This document shows, piece after piece, positions 34,379-44,961 of a stretch of 64,000 nt of DNA. The stretch comes from Aquanectria penicillioides (lineage: Eukaryota > Ascomycota > Sordariomycetes > Hypocreales > Nectriaceae), in the NCBI GenBank assembly GCA_003415625.1, contig PYIU01000008.1, positions 62,001 to 126,000 of the forward strand, in the 5' to 3' direction. Each line of letters opens with the position of its first letter. Position 1 is the stretch's first letter. The position numbers were made by a program, and so were the translations under genes. The notes below the pieces were generated by a model. That model did no database searches, was not told the DNA's origin, and saw only the letters and a program-made list of their open reading frames with translations.

Positions 34379-36935
34379 ATGACGTTGTCTGAATTGGAAA
34401 CCGACACGTTGAGAAAATCCACCTTTCCTCCTCCCATCAAGCTGGCTTGTTTATCATGGTATGTCGCGATGAGTGACGCGCACCTTTGTGACGTCCTCTG
34501 CAATAGGCCTCTTCCCTTCGGTGCTTCTAATCAAAACATTATTGTCTATTTGGTTCCTGACTCTGGCCATCCTGTAGTCGTGCATCTCGCACCCGCTGCG
34601 ACGGAACTCATCCTTGTGTCAATGTACGAAGCTTCGGTGTCTCACATGCCGTATTTCACTGACATCGCATTGAACATAATACAGTGCACCAGCAAGAATC
34701 GTGAATGCGCCTACCGCCCTAGTCGGCGGGGCGGAGCGCGATTTAGGAAGAAGCTTCGGATTGGGGACACCGCTCGTTCGAATTCCCCGACCGAGGCGGT
34801 TCCCAAAGACCAGACTGGTACGTTGTTGCATCTCAATCGGGGCGTAAATCAACTAAACAATCAGTACTCGAATTGAAAAGTTTGATCGATCTGGGAGCAG
34901 GCCTGAAGTTGGTGAACAACTTGTCACAAGACAGCGATTTTATGTTCGACGCCCTCTTCATGTCAGTTGATCCCGATGATGCCAAGTTTGACGTGCCATT
35001 TGAAACGCAATCTACGCTCCTTCATCTGTCCACGCCTGTTGTTAGGACCTACAAAAGCGAAGAGGATATGTAAGTGGGCATGAAGTTTAACATTGCCAAT
35101 TCTACTTACACCTTCAGACTGGACGCGTACTACATCTTCATACACCCGTTCTTCCCAATCTTGCCTCCTCCAACAACTGCCCCAATCGATAAATCCGTAC
35201 CGCACTTTCAAAATGATACCGAGTATTTCGAGGACGAGTTCGACCCTTCGACGCCGATAAGTTTGGCTATATGTGCTATCCTGGCGCTTATTCCTTGTCT
35301 CTATGATATCAACCACTCGACCAAGGAGTCCATTTCGTTTAGGCGCAAGTATGCCCAGTATCTTGCCCAAAGCGCTATTGAGAGCATCGAGATCGAATCC
35401 GAGATTCCAGAATCATCGAGTGAACCTTCAAGGGCTCTCGAAGAGTCTGCAGGCCACATTTTCAGAAAGCCATTTCATCCCAATGTGCCGATTGAGTTGG
35501 AAAGCATCATAGCTCTGGATCTTCTCAGCGTCTATGAGTATGCACAACGTGGCAACTTGAAGAGGATGCAGAACAGGGCAGGCCAAGCCCTGATGGCAGC
35601 AATGGGCCTGTCTATTCACTTAAGCACCGGCGACGACAGCTTCGCCGAGGCTAGACGTAGAGTATGGTGGATGACGGTGAGCTACTCCGCGCGAAAATCA
35701 GCCTGGATTTATAGCAATTGACATTGAAATCAGTACGTATGTGTCTGCCAGGGCGCAATAGTGAGTAGTACCGTGAGTGGCCAGTTTTTTTTTTAGATCG
35801 AAGCGTTATTGAAGGTCTCAGGAGCCGACGTTTTCCGTCTTTACACCGAACTTCACGTCAAAATACCCAGTCCTGCAATCTGACAACGATGTATGGAATC
35901 TCTCCTCGCTGTAGGATGATTGGCTAATCCCACCTCCTAGGCATTCAGTATTTTCATCCAAGCACAACAGGCGATTCTCGCAGCGACCCAGTTTGTAGTC
36001 CAGCTGTCCAAGACCGTCAAGGCTAACGGAGACATGTCTCACATCTATAAACGCATGAATGAACTCGAGGCTCACTTGAGCACTCTCATTGCCACTGCCG
36101 AAACATGGGATTTACAAGGAACGAAATCTTCACCTGTTGATTCAAGCGAAGATGTGGTATCTCGGTCATTGAGGTGCATGGCTCGGATCAAACTCAACAG
36201 GTACGTAAACCAGTGTGTAAAAAGCCGTACCTTAACCAAGTCTCAAGTGCAAGGATTAAAATCCATCGATACTGCGCTTTTGTAGATATGCCAGTGGTCT
36301 CGTCTAGACACTGTGATCTCAAATCAAATTCCAATGACGATAGAGTGACGCCAAGGTTTTGGTCATCATGTCCTTGTACCGATTCACCACCATCAACACC
36401 CACGACTAGTAGTTCCTCTCCAAAATCTACTTCATCCTCAGATCAGCCATCGCCTCGCTCGAATGGTGGTATCCTTAATCGGCCGTTTCAGTCATCTTTC
36501 AGCAACCACGAGTCAGCAAAGATCTGCCTTAAGTCCGCTCTGAATATTGCCCAGGCATTTGAAGACTTGCCCTATCCAAGCCCGTTTGGCCAGCGATGCG
36601 CACCACCTTACTTGGCCCCGAATTCAAAAGTCTCATACCCTCGGACCATGCCATCGCTCGCCTGCTGTGCAATGCAGTGTGCATACGCCTTATGGATGGT
36701 CGATGATAAGACCCGGTCAAAGTATTCGGGCAGCGAGCTTGCTTCCCCCCTGGTTGAAAGCCTTCGAGAAAAACTTCACTCCGGATTAATTTCTATCTTC
36801 AATACATTGGACAACTATGCTATCGCATTTGAAGCGCTTGGAGGGATGCGTGGTAAGCAGTCATTGTCCTAATAGGAACTATTTAGAGCTAAGATCACTC
36901 CAGATCAAGTACGACATTCCATTGAATTAGTGTAA
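34379..36935 (+). CDS. Zn2Cys6 transcription factor of the aspartate-family cluster
   Basis: Ten exons: 34379-34458, 34578-34623, 34685-34817, 34865-35069, 35118-35676, 35734-35772, 35822-35890, 35941-36200, 36248-36852, 36904-36935; total 2028 nt, 675 aa, every junction in phase. The zinc cluster is split over three exons and reads Cys-Leu-Ser-Cys, six residues, Cys, Asp-Gly-Thr-His-Pro, Cys-Val-Asn-Cys, six residues, Cys: a perfect Cx2Cx6Cx5Cx2Cx6C. A basic Arg-Arg-Gly-Gly-Ala-Arg-Phe-Arg-Lys-Lys follows. The fungal-specific middle domain contains Ile-Phe-Ile-His-Pro-Phe-Phe-Pro, Arg-Arg-Lys-Tyr-Ala-Gln, Glu-Tyr-Ala-Gln-Arg-Gly-Asn-Leu, Arg-Arg-Val-Trp-Trp-Met and Phe-Glu-Ala-Leu-Gly-Gly-Met-Arg. 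It sits between the nitrilase and the PLP enzyme on the same strand and is the obvious candidate regulator. The 46-nt second exon is easily missed by gene predictors. Confidence 0.92.
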
Positions 36936-37505
36936 AAGTTTAGAGAAGTGCTTGAAGAACGAACACTTGGGAGTTTGAGGTTGATGGATTCTACATATTG
37001 CTTCTCTATGTAGTTGCAACAAAGTCATGATATTGAGCATTTGTCTAATTCCCGGTTTCACAACCATAATCGCCATCCGTCTCATCGTACAATCTTGAGT
37101 CCGATCTCAACACCACGTGAATGCTACTAGTAAGGCCTCAACATACCGAATTAAACTTCAATTTTTGATACAGGGATCTTGTCAGTTTCAGTTCCTTGGC
37201 GTGGGGGAAATGATGCGAGATGTATCACTTGATTAGGCGAATAGCGTATTGGACGGTGAATGCCTTATCTTCAAACACCGCGGTGTTTGCTCTTATCTGC
37301 AATTGCCGGACGGTGATGTACACCTCAGTCACCGAATATCAAACTCGGATATCGAACGAGACTTCAATGATTACAGCGTTTTCGTTTGAAGTGAAAGGTT
37401 TAAAAAGAGCATTTCTCAATTCCATGTTTCAAATTTAGACACATGAATCTAGTCTTTGGCATCTTACCCTCACTGTCAATTAACGACACCTACTGGAAAA
37501 AGAAA

Positions 37506-39105
37506 ATGCCAGTCTCGGGATCTTTGAATAATGTGGACTGGTGCGTCTTAACTACCGACGTGTGAGGGATTGGCTAATATCCATCCAGGGAGCCCCAGTT
37601 CTCTACTCTCGCAGTCCACGGCGGCCAAGAGCCCGATCCTGTCAATGGTTCTCGTGCTGTGCCTCTGTACCAAACGGCAGCCTATAACTTCTCGGATGCA
37701 GCTGGTAAGCCTCTAGCATCAGCTCGGACCTCCAGTGTTCCCGTTTGATAACAATTTGACAGATGGCGCAAGCAAATTCGCTTGGAGCAAAGATGGCTAC
37801 GTCTATACTCGCATGGGGAATCCTACTAATAGCGTTTTTGAGACTCGCATGGCTATGCTAGAAGGCGGCGTTGGCGCAGTTGCTGCTGCATCCGGCCATG
37901 CCGCCCAGTTTATGGCTATTACTCAGTGTTGTGAGCCTGGTCAAAACTTTGTGAGCACAAGTTGGCTGTATGGCGGCACCTACAACCAGTTCAGGGTGTA
38001 CATGAAGAAGTTCAAGATTGACGTAAAGTGGGTCGTTGGTAACGAGCCAGCCGACATTGACGCCGCCATCGACGAGAATACGCGATGCATTTACATTGAA
38101 ACTATCAGCAACCCAAAGCACAGTGTCCCAGACATCCAGGCTATTGCCGATGTTGCTCACAAACACGGAATCCCTCTCATTGTCGACAATACATTCGGTA
38201 TGGGTGGTTATTTGTGCAGGCCGATTACTCAAGGGGCCGACATTGTAACACACTCGTGCACGAAGTGGATCGGTGGTCACGGAACGTCCATGGGCGGTAT
38301 CGTCATCGATGGTGGTCACTTCGATTGGGGAGCTTCCGGAAAGTTTCCAGGTTTCACAGAGCCAGCAGATGGATATCATGGCATGAAGTTTTGGGACACC
38401 TATGGGTATAAGGCATTGTCCGCGAAGCTTCGCATGGACAGCATGCGGGATCTCGGCCCATGCATGAGTCCCTTTAATGCATGGCTGTTCCTTCAGGGTC
38501 TTGAAACTTTGTCTCTGCGCGGTCAAAGACATGTGGAAAACACTCAGAAACTTGCTGAGTGGCTCGAGCAACACCCTAATGTCAATTGGGTTCTTTATCC
38601 GGGACTGAAATCACACCCTGACTATGAATACACACAAAGAGTCTTCAAGAATGGTGCTGGTGGTGTCTTGACGTTTGGCGTTGTAAGTAACTCATTTGAC
38701 AATGACGGATTGAACTAACCTTTTTCGAAGGCTGGAACAATTGACCAAATTCGCGCCGTTGTCGACAACCTTAAGCTCTGCTCCCACCTGGCCAATGTTG
38801 GTGATGCCAAAACTCTCATCATCCATCCGTGGGTGACTACGCATCAGCAACTTCCTGATCAGGAAAAGATCAAGGGCGGCGTAACACCAGATCTAATTCG
38901 CATTTCGGTTGGCATTGAAGATTTCGAGGATATCAAGAAGGACTTTGAACAGGCCTTTGAGGCTGCTGGTTTGGCAGCCGCTACAAAGGCTGGAGGTGAC
39001 CCGTTTGAAGCGGCATTGAGCCTGGTGAGCGGCGGCTTCATGGGTAAGAAGGCAACAGGTGCACCACGACCTGGAACTGATGGAACAGTTCAAGCCTCGG
39101 CATAG
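37506..39105 (+). CDS. O-acetylhomoserine sulfhydrylase-like PLP enzyme (FUB7-like)
   Basis: Cys/Met-metabolism PLP enzymes of this type replace the acetoxy group of O-acetylhomoserine by a nucleophile: sulfide in methionine synthesis, carbon or nitrogen nucleophiles in natural product pathways such as fusaric acid (FUB7) and lolines (LolC). Exons: 37506-37540, 37589-37704, 37763-38682, 38731-39105; introns 48-58 nt; 1446 nt, 481 aa. Visible are Thr-Leu-Ala-Val-His-Gly-Gly-Gln at the start, [26 protein letters not shown], the PLP lysine in Cys-Thr-Lys-Trp-Ile-Gly-Gly-His-Gly, and [10 protein letters not shown]. A tail of roughly 40 residues with Ala-rich and Gly/Pro stretches extends beyond the last conserved motif. 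The nucleophile cannot be told from sequence. Confidence 0.92.
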
Positions 39106-40779
39106 AGACCTGCGAAGTATACCATCATATGAAGTTGCTGCAAAGAACTTTTGGTGCATAATCTACCGTATATTCAATTGACATGGGAAGTCATTGATGC
39201 ACTTTTGAGAGTCAATATCGGCCAGTATCGTAGTTGGAGGTTTGGGACTCACTCAAATCCTTGTTGTGCTTTCCGCGACTCCAGGAATCAAATGGAGTGC
39301 GGTCCATTTGTAGGTCATTCAAGGAGCCATGTAACATTCGATTCACCCATTATAATAGGCTGACGTCTTGCGGTACCCCTTGAAGGATCAGACTTGCGGC
39401 TACGCTGAGTTTGAGGCTATATCATATTGGGAAGCTTCCTGCACAGCATTAGACGTTCTATGACTATGGAACGCAATTTGACAACCTTTGTAGCTTGTTG
39501 GATGCGCTCAAGCTGTTGTATTATTTAGATCATGTTGGCTTTTAGGGTAGTCTATGACTTTGTGCATTAACTGTGATGAGTATTAAATGAGGACAAGCGA
39601 ATAATAGGGCCGCATATAGTTGTAGTAACCCATCTTTATTATATTGTCTAGTCTAAAGCAGGCAAAATTATACCCCGGTCTGGGTCTATTTATGGCCTGT
39701 TTCCGAGTACTTATGGCGTGGAACCGGGCTTCGGCGAATGCGGACCCCGGACCCCCCCTCAAACAAGCTACTCATTTGAGCCCTCCAACATTAACAGATA
39801 GGCTAACAGGTGAGCTTGGCCGAAACCTGTATTTTCTGGCCAAGTAAAGATGTGATAGACTCCTTGGCCTGGATAACCTTCACTAGATCACTACGATGAG
39901 CGCCATTGAAGGCAAGTACCAAACCTGAGATTGGCTGATAACTAATAATGTCAACATCGAATTCGGGCACCTCGGATCCCGAACGCACACTGGACGACGG
40001 CATGGATTGTATCAAGATCGGGTCTAGGTATTGCATTCGGAGATATAATTAAGGTGGTTGCCCATAACGCGCTACCTTAAATAAAGGCATTGTTCCTTCG
40101 TTGTCGTTAATTTTCACTTCCCGCCTTTGGCGTATCTCGGCCTTGTGGGGTTAGAGAATCTTTGGCGAGATTCTATCTTTAGTAACAACGCCTGATTTGT
40201 CTGCTGGGGTCCTTCGTGCGCTGGCGTGCCGTGCTTGACAACAATACCCTTGCAAGCGCCTCCAAGTGTGTGGCTCAGGGCTCGTAAATGCTTTCGCGTC
40301 ATCTCATCTTTCCCGGATACGCCTTGCTGTGTATCATCCAAAATTGCCTTATTGGTTCAAATTCATGGCCGGTGCGTCATTGTAGTGTCAGATTTATGGA
40401 AGGGTTATGTACCTCATGGAGTGACATTTGCCACCGCGTATCCTTGCCAACGACGGCTCCCGGGGCACCCGAGCCCAAAGTTTAACATCGACATCGATTT
40501 TCCTTGAGGTCAGAGCCGTTTCCTTCGTATTGCACAGCCCCTTCGACATGATCCCGTCGGTATGTGTCTCCGGTCAAGTATTCTCCCAGTTGGCGGGAAA
40601 CACCCACCACAACGAGATGGATCATACATGATATTTTGATTCCACTTCCTTCCGAAACAAATGCTGAATCACCACTGCTGACACTACACTCCCAAGGCTC
40701 GAAGTCAATCTTCCATGTTTCAGCGGCGAAAGACTGACATGTAATAGCGAGTACGACTTCATAGTCCCAAACGTTCGAT
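39106..40779. other. 1.7-kb stretch without a supported gene
   Basis: Several short frames occur. One at 39803-40036 minus has a fairly protein-like composition but no recognised motif and no exon partner. Confidence 0.45.
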
Positions 40780-41685
40780 ATGCTTTTCTTTGGCCTAACG
40801 GCAGTCCTCACTGCCCTCGTCAGTACATCTCTTGCTTCAAGCGATTGCCTTCGCCAACATGGAAGGTCCATCGCCGAATTTTCGAGCTGCGGTGATCCAC
40901 AGGTGATCGCTAGCTGCCTGCTGCATTTCCGACATGACAACGAGGGATACATCTCTAGGTGCTTTACAAGTGCTGGATGCAGTGTGGATGATGCCGATTC
41001 CGAGGCGATCTTGGCTATTCGACGATGCAAAAAAATGCGGAAAGTCAAGCGCGCCACAACCACCGCCGACTCCGACACCGCCAGTACGGACGATAAGGCG
41101 AGCACAACTAAGGAAAAATCAGCAAGCACAACAGAAAAAGTCACGTCTGAGGAAAAGTCAACAAGCACAACGGAAAAGGTCACGACTAAGGAGAAATCAT
41201 CAACCAAAGTTTCGTCCTCTGTCCCCTCATCAACAGAGGCTGAATCAACGACCGATGCCAGTTCGAGTTCTGCGTCATCCACAAGCGTTTCATCCGCATC
41301 AGCTCCTACATCTACTTGGACTTCCGGGGACCCCATGTCGGGCACCATGTGCTTTACTACTCACACGAAGATGACTGAATATTGCGATGTCCATACCACG
41401 GCAGGTCGAACCGAGACGGCCACCTGCACTGAAGGCAAAGCTTTGTCTAGCGAGTGCGCGCCGGGTTTACTGTGCACAACCGATGCGAGTGGGGAAGACA
41501 TCTGCATGGAGTCAGTGGGAATGAAGACTGAGGGAATTATCATTTCAATCATTTTTGGCGTATCCGCCGTCACGATCTTTGGGTACATCTTTTTCGCGTG
41601 TTTTAGGGGATCTAGGAGGGAAAAGGCAGCCTCGGCTCGTGGCAAAGGCAAGGATGAAAGCACGGCGTCGCTGATTCCCAAGTAG
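40780..41685 (+). CDS. Single-pass cell-surface protein with Cys-rich head and Ser/Thr stalk
   Basis: Intronless, 301 aa. A signal peptide (Met-Leu-Phe-Phe-Gly-Leu, hydrophobic to about residue 19) leads into a head of some 65 residues with six cysteines (Ser-Asp-Cys-Leu-Arg to Arg-Arg-Cys-Lys-Lys), spaced somewhat like CFEM-type extracellular domains though I cannot assign CFEM with confidence. A long Ser/Thr/Lys/Glu stalk carries near-tandem repeats of the kind Ser-Thr-Thr-Glu-Lys-Val-Thr. A second Cys-containing segment (about residues 190-240) follows, then one transmembrane helix (Gly-Ile-Ile-Ile-Ser-Ile-Ile-Phe-Gly) and a basic cytoplasmic tail. The layout is that of a wall-spanning sensor or adhesin-like protein. 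It is intact; a link to the metabolic cluster is positional only. Confidence 0.82.
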   Translation: MLFFGLTAVLTALVSTSLASSDCLRQHGRSIAEFSSCGDPQVIASCLLHFRHDNEGYISRCFTSAGCSVDDADSEAILAIRRCKKMRKVKRATTTADSDTASTDDKASTTKEKSASTTEKVTSEEKSTSTTEKVTTKEKSSTKVSSSVPSSTEAESTTDASSSSASSTSVSSASAPTSTWTSGDPMSGTMCFTTHTKMTEYCDVHTTAGRTETATCTEGKALSSECAPGLLCTTDASGEDICMESVGMKTEGIIISIIFGVSAVTIFGYIFFACFRGSRREKAASARGKGKDESTASLIPK

Positions 41686-42206
41686 ACTATCTTGTGACAT
41701 ATATGTGAGATAGGTCTGTAGGATGGAATTTCAGATAGCATTACTATGATCCATTACTATTGTATAGATTGAACCAGCGTTAATTGATTTGTAATTGCCA
41801 GCAACATACCTTTAAACCTATCCTATCCGAGTTTCTGCAAAGTATTTGCAAGTTTCTCTATAACATCTGCCGTGACTCTTCATTGTCAAGATCTGTCTCC
41901 TAAAGCGTTTGATGCTAGGCTAACAAATCAACAGCATGTTAGGGCCATCTCATAACAGCAAAGATCAAGATCAGAAAGGTAAATATTCTTTCCCCTTAGG
42001 GTGGCAATTCTAAACCAACTGTGACTACATTGGCCGAGTTACAACTTAGGAATCGACCGTTTTGGGTACTTGCACGGTATTTCTGCCACTGCCAGAAACT
42101 TTTTACGGAATCTAGACGTCCATATCAGAGCAATAGGGTAAGTATTAGCTCAGGCTGGCGCCATTTCTGATCTATGTTCTCAACAGTACATTTCAGCCTG
42201 ACAGCG
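41686..42206. other. Convergent intergenic region
   Basis: 3' flanks of two converging genes; no gene seen. Confidence 0.4.
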
Positions 42207-44105
42207 TTAAAAAAGAATGAAGACATCATTTACAGCTGATAGAAATCCCTGGTCCCACTTCAAGTTGGCATTCCCGTCTAGCATTCGCAATGCCCATAAT
42301 CTCTTCACTAAAAGTGCAAGTTGGGCCCAAATGTCTAAACTTGTCCGATCATACAAAGCCTGAATGCATGGTAAGATACGACTTTGCAGAGGCGGAGAGC
42401 TCGTTTCAAAGGCTATAATTGATATGGGCCATACAAGGGGACAAAATGTTCGGCTTGTGCTTGACGGCAATGATTCAAGATGAGAAAGTGATTGCTCCAC
42501 TAAATTTTGAACCTCTTCCAAGGGCGTGTCCCTCACCGTGCGCTTCATGTAAAGTAACGCAGCAAAATAGTATATATAACCATAATGATGTAGTAGGTTC
42601 TTGTTCCCTTGATCAACCAACACATTCGGCTTCTCTGGTATGGAGAGAAAAAGCTCCAACTCAATTCGATCCAACTTTCCAGAGAGAATCGCCAAATCAA
42701 AAGCAGAAGGTCGAACTTGCAGTCGTGTGCCTTCAAGTCGAATTGTGTTCATGGCATGAATTGCTTGAAGTATTGAGTGCGGAAGGCCATACGTTAGATC
42801 CAAGGAGTAATCATCGAATTGGATTTGACGGTTAGAAATATTCCACGACACGATGCCCTTATCTTCAAATAGAAGCTGAGACTGGACAAGAGTAACCAGG
42901 CCACAAAACATCTGATAAATCGCTGAGGATGATTCATCTTTCCGCCACACTTCGATATCAATGTGACTGACCCAGTCCATTGCGCCTTGCAGATGGTTAC
43001 GCCAGAAGGGAGTCGGGAGTGTGACGGATTCATTATAAATACACATGATAAACGAGGCTAGGATTGGCAGGCATTGGTCGCGATTTTCGGGTTTGATACT
43101 TTCACCAAGATGGGAAATGCCAAGGCTATGATGCTGTAGAGCCAGCGCCTCAAAGTCTCTGGAGTTGAGGTTGTTCCTGCCCCTCGAAAGATGGAATGCG
43201 GAAGCCGAGCAGATAAGATGAAACAATGCCGTGGCTGCTGTTGATGTTTCCGAATCTGCTTTCGCTCCCTCAAGGGCAATTGGCATGAATATTGTCCGAA
43301 GAGGATTGTGCAGTCCTGGAACTGGATTTAAAGCGTCACAAAGACGTGTCATCCAATGTTCCATTAGTCGGCATTGGAGACCGATGTTTGGCAGGAGATC
43401 CAAGTGTCGTGGGGGAGTTGCGATGTCAATTTGGTGCATGAGACAATTCTCTTCATCATCAGTGGAGGTCACTGGGAATGAAGCCGCCTGGCACTGGGAG
43501 AGCCAATTCATATCAAGATACCCAAGGCTTAGATCATCTGTACCCAATAGGGCAAATGTGTCAACGGGGCCACTGAAACTTTCCACATTGGGATCGTCTT
43601 GACATTGTTGGGCTGGCACTCCAAAGACTGCTGTAGGACTGGTCTCCCTAGGGCCTTTGTTGGAGCAAGATATCGTATTTGATAGGCTTTCAATGCCAAT
43701 GGAAGAGTCTCCATATTTGGTTAGACTTATGTCAGTTGAAGAGTTGCTGAGGGTTTGACTGCCATTTGCCATTTGAATCGTGTTTTGCTGGCCAGGGATG
43801 CACGGCTGTTGAGTTGAATCCGGTTTCCAATAGCGAAATACATTGACTCCCTGCGTCGTCTCTCTAGCTTTTCTTTTGGGTCGTATCTTTGTGTGGAAAT
43901 TCGATGGTCCTTGAACTGACGTCCACGAGAACCTTGTGGCTTGGCACCTGCAGCCAAGGCTCGAGCGACCACCACGATTGCAGTCCGACCATGATTCGTC
44001 ACTCTCGGCAACTGTCAATTCACCTCTCTGACAACTAGGGACCGGAGATGCACTAGTTTGTTGTATGTGATCTGAAATGGGGTCGAATTGCACATTTCCG
44101 TCCAT
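42207..44105 (-). CDS. Fungal-specific transcription factor (Fungal_trans_2 type), no Zn cluster seen
   Basis: A single exon of 632 aa from the ATG at 44105. The C-terminal two thirds match the fungal-specific regulator domain PF11951: Leu-Met-Glu-His-Trp-Met-Thr-Arg-Leu-Cys, Pro-Leu-Arg-Thr-Ile-Phe-Met-Pro-Ile-Ala-Leu, Leu-Ile-Cys-Ser-Ala-Ser-Ala-Phe-His-Leu and a Trp-Arg-Asn-His-Leu-Gln-Gly-Ala segment. The amino part is Ser/Gln-rich and has Ser-Leu-Gly-Cys-Arg-Cys where a zinc cluster should be, but without the basic region or further cysteines. I searched the other frames of 43700-44110 and the upstream 300 bp and found no Zn2Cys6 exon. It may act without its own DNA-binding domain, or have lost it. 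Confidence 0.8.
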   Translation of the reverse strand: MDGNVQFDPISDHIQQTSASPVPSCQRGELTVAESDESWSDCNRGGRSSLGCRCQATRFSWTSVQGPSNFHTKIRPKRKARETTQGVNVFRYWKPDSTQQPCIPGQQNTIQMANGSQTLSNSSTDISLTKYGDSSIGIESLSNTISCSNKGPRETSPTAVFGVPAQQCQDDPNVESFSGPVDTFALLGTDDLSLGYLDMNWLSQCQAASFPVTSTDDEENCLMHQIDIATPPRHLDLLPNIGLQCRLMEHWMTRLCDALNPVPGLHNPLRTIFMPIALEGAKADSETSTAATALFHLICSASAFHLSRGRNNLNSRDFEALALQHHSLGISHLGESIKPENRDQCLPILASFIMCIYNESVTLPTPFWRNHLQGAMDWVSHIDIEVWRKDESSSAIYQMFCGLVTLVQSQLLFEDKGIVSWNISNRQIQFDDYSLDLTYGLPHSILQAIHAMNTIRLEGTRLQVRPSAFDLAILSGKLDRIELELFLSIPEKPNVLVDQGNKNLLHHYGYIYYFAALLYMKRTVRDTPLEEVQNLVEQSLSHLESLPSSTSRTFCPLVWPISIIAFETSSPPLQSRILPCIQALYDRTSLDIWAQLALLVKRLWALRMLDGNANLKWDQGFLSAVNDVFILF

Positions 44106-44961
44106 CGTCAACAGGATTACTGTGAAGAAATACTGATGGAGAACGAGGAGTTGATCCCACCATTTCTCTCGGAGGGGTCATTTGGGGCTAGTCCTATTCG
44201 GGAACTCAAAGATCACTACACTGAAAGAGGAATTCCCAGAATAGGAAAGGAAAAGCGACTGATTACGGAAGCGATACACGACCAGCCAGAGTGGGGACCG
44301 ATACTGTTGGAAGGAACGGAATGTCGGCACCGGCATTCGAAATACTAGGCACATGGGACATAGTATGATCCACCAAGGGACACCCCTTTTCCCCCTTTTC
44401 AGATTAGACAGCATAATCAAGACTGGTTACGATGACTGTGGCGTGACCCTATCACCAAGAGATACACTAATCATTGAAATGTCGAGGAAATTGGGATCAC
44501 GTGGAACCTCTCAGCACCCTTCCTGGCCTCTGGGGCACCATTCATACTCGAATCTTTTCATCAAGCCTTGAGTTATTTATTCTTTGAAAGTCTTATCACC
44601 CAGGAACTTCAACATTTGGAGTTGCCTGATGATATATTGTACCAAACTGGAGGATTCCATACGTGATTTCTTGGATCTGTATATTTCTGGGATTTTTTGG
44701 GTTTAAATATGATTGAGAAACTTGTATCACAACTTCGTTTGATCTTAGTTTCTAAGTTGTCTGATAGAAACGTAGATATTGGTGATTTCCAAACGAACCA
44801 TGAAAGAGAGGGAGTCTTAAGTTATGTCCTAGAAGGAATGGTGTTTCCATGAGCGAATTTTTCAACCATTGGAGATATTTCATATCGCTCCGAGCAGAGA
44901 GAGAATTCTTCTAGCAACCATTCACCGACGTTTTCTCCAAGTATCATCTTTGCCTTCCCTG
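44106..44961. other. Intergenic stretch, no supported gene
   Basis: Short frames only; the part near 44105 is the probable promoter of the regulator. Confidence 0.45.

Noticed and set aside
26699..39105. Fusaric acid biosynthetic cluster
   Set aside because: Kinase, acetyltransferase and PLP enzyme match the FUB3/FUB5/FUB7 arm, but no PKS, NRPS-like reductase, FMN oxidase or FUB11-type transporter lies within 25 kb on either side, and two extra enzymes are present.
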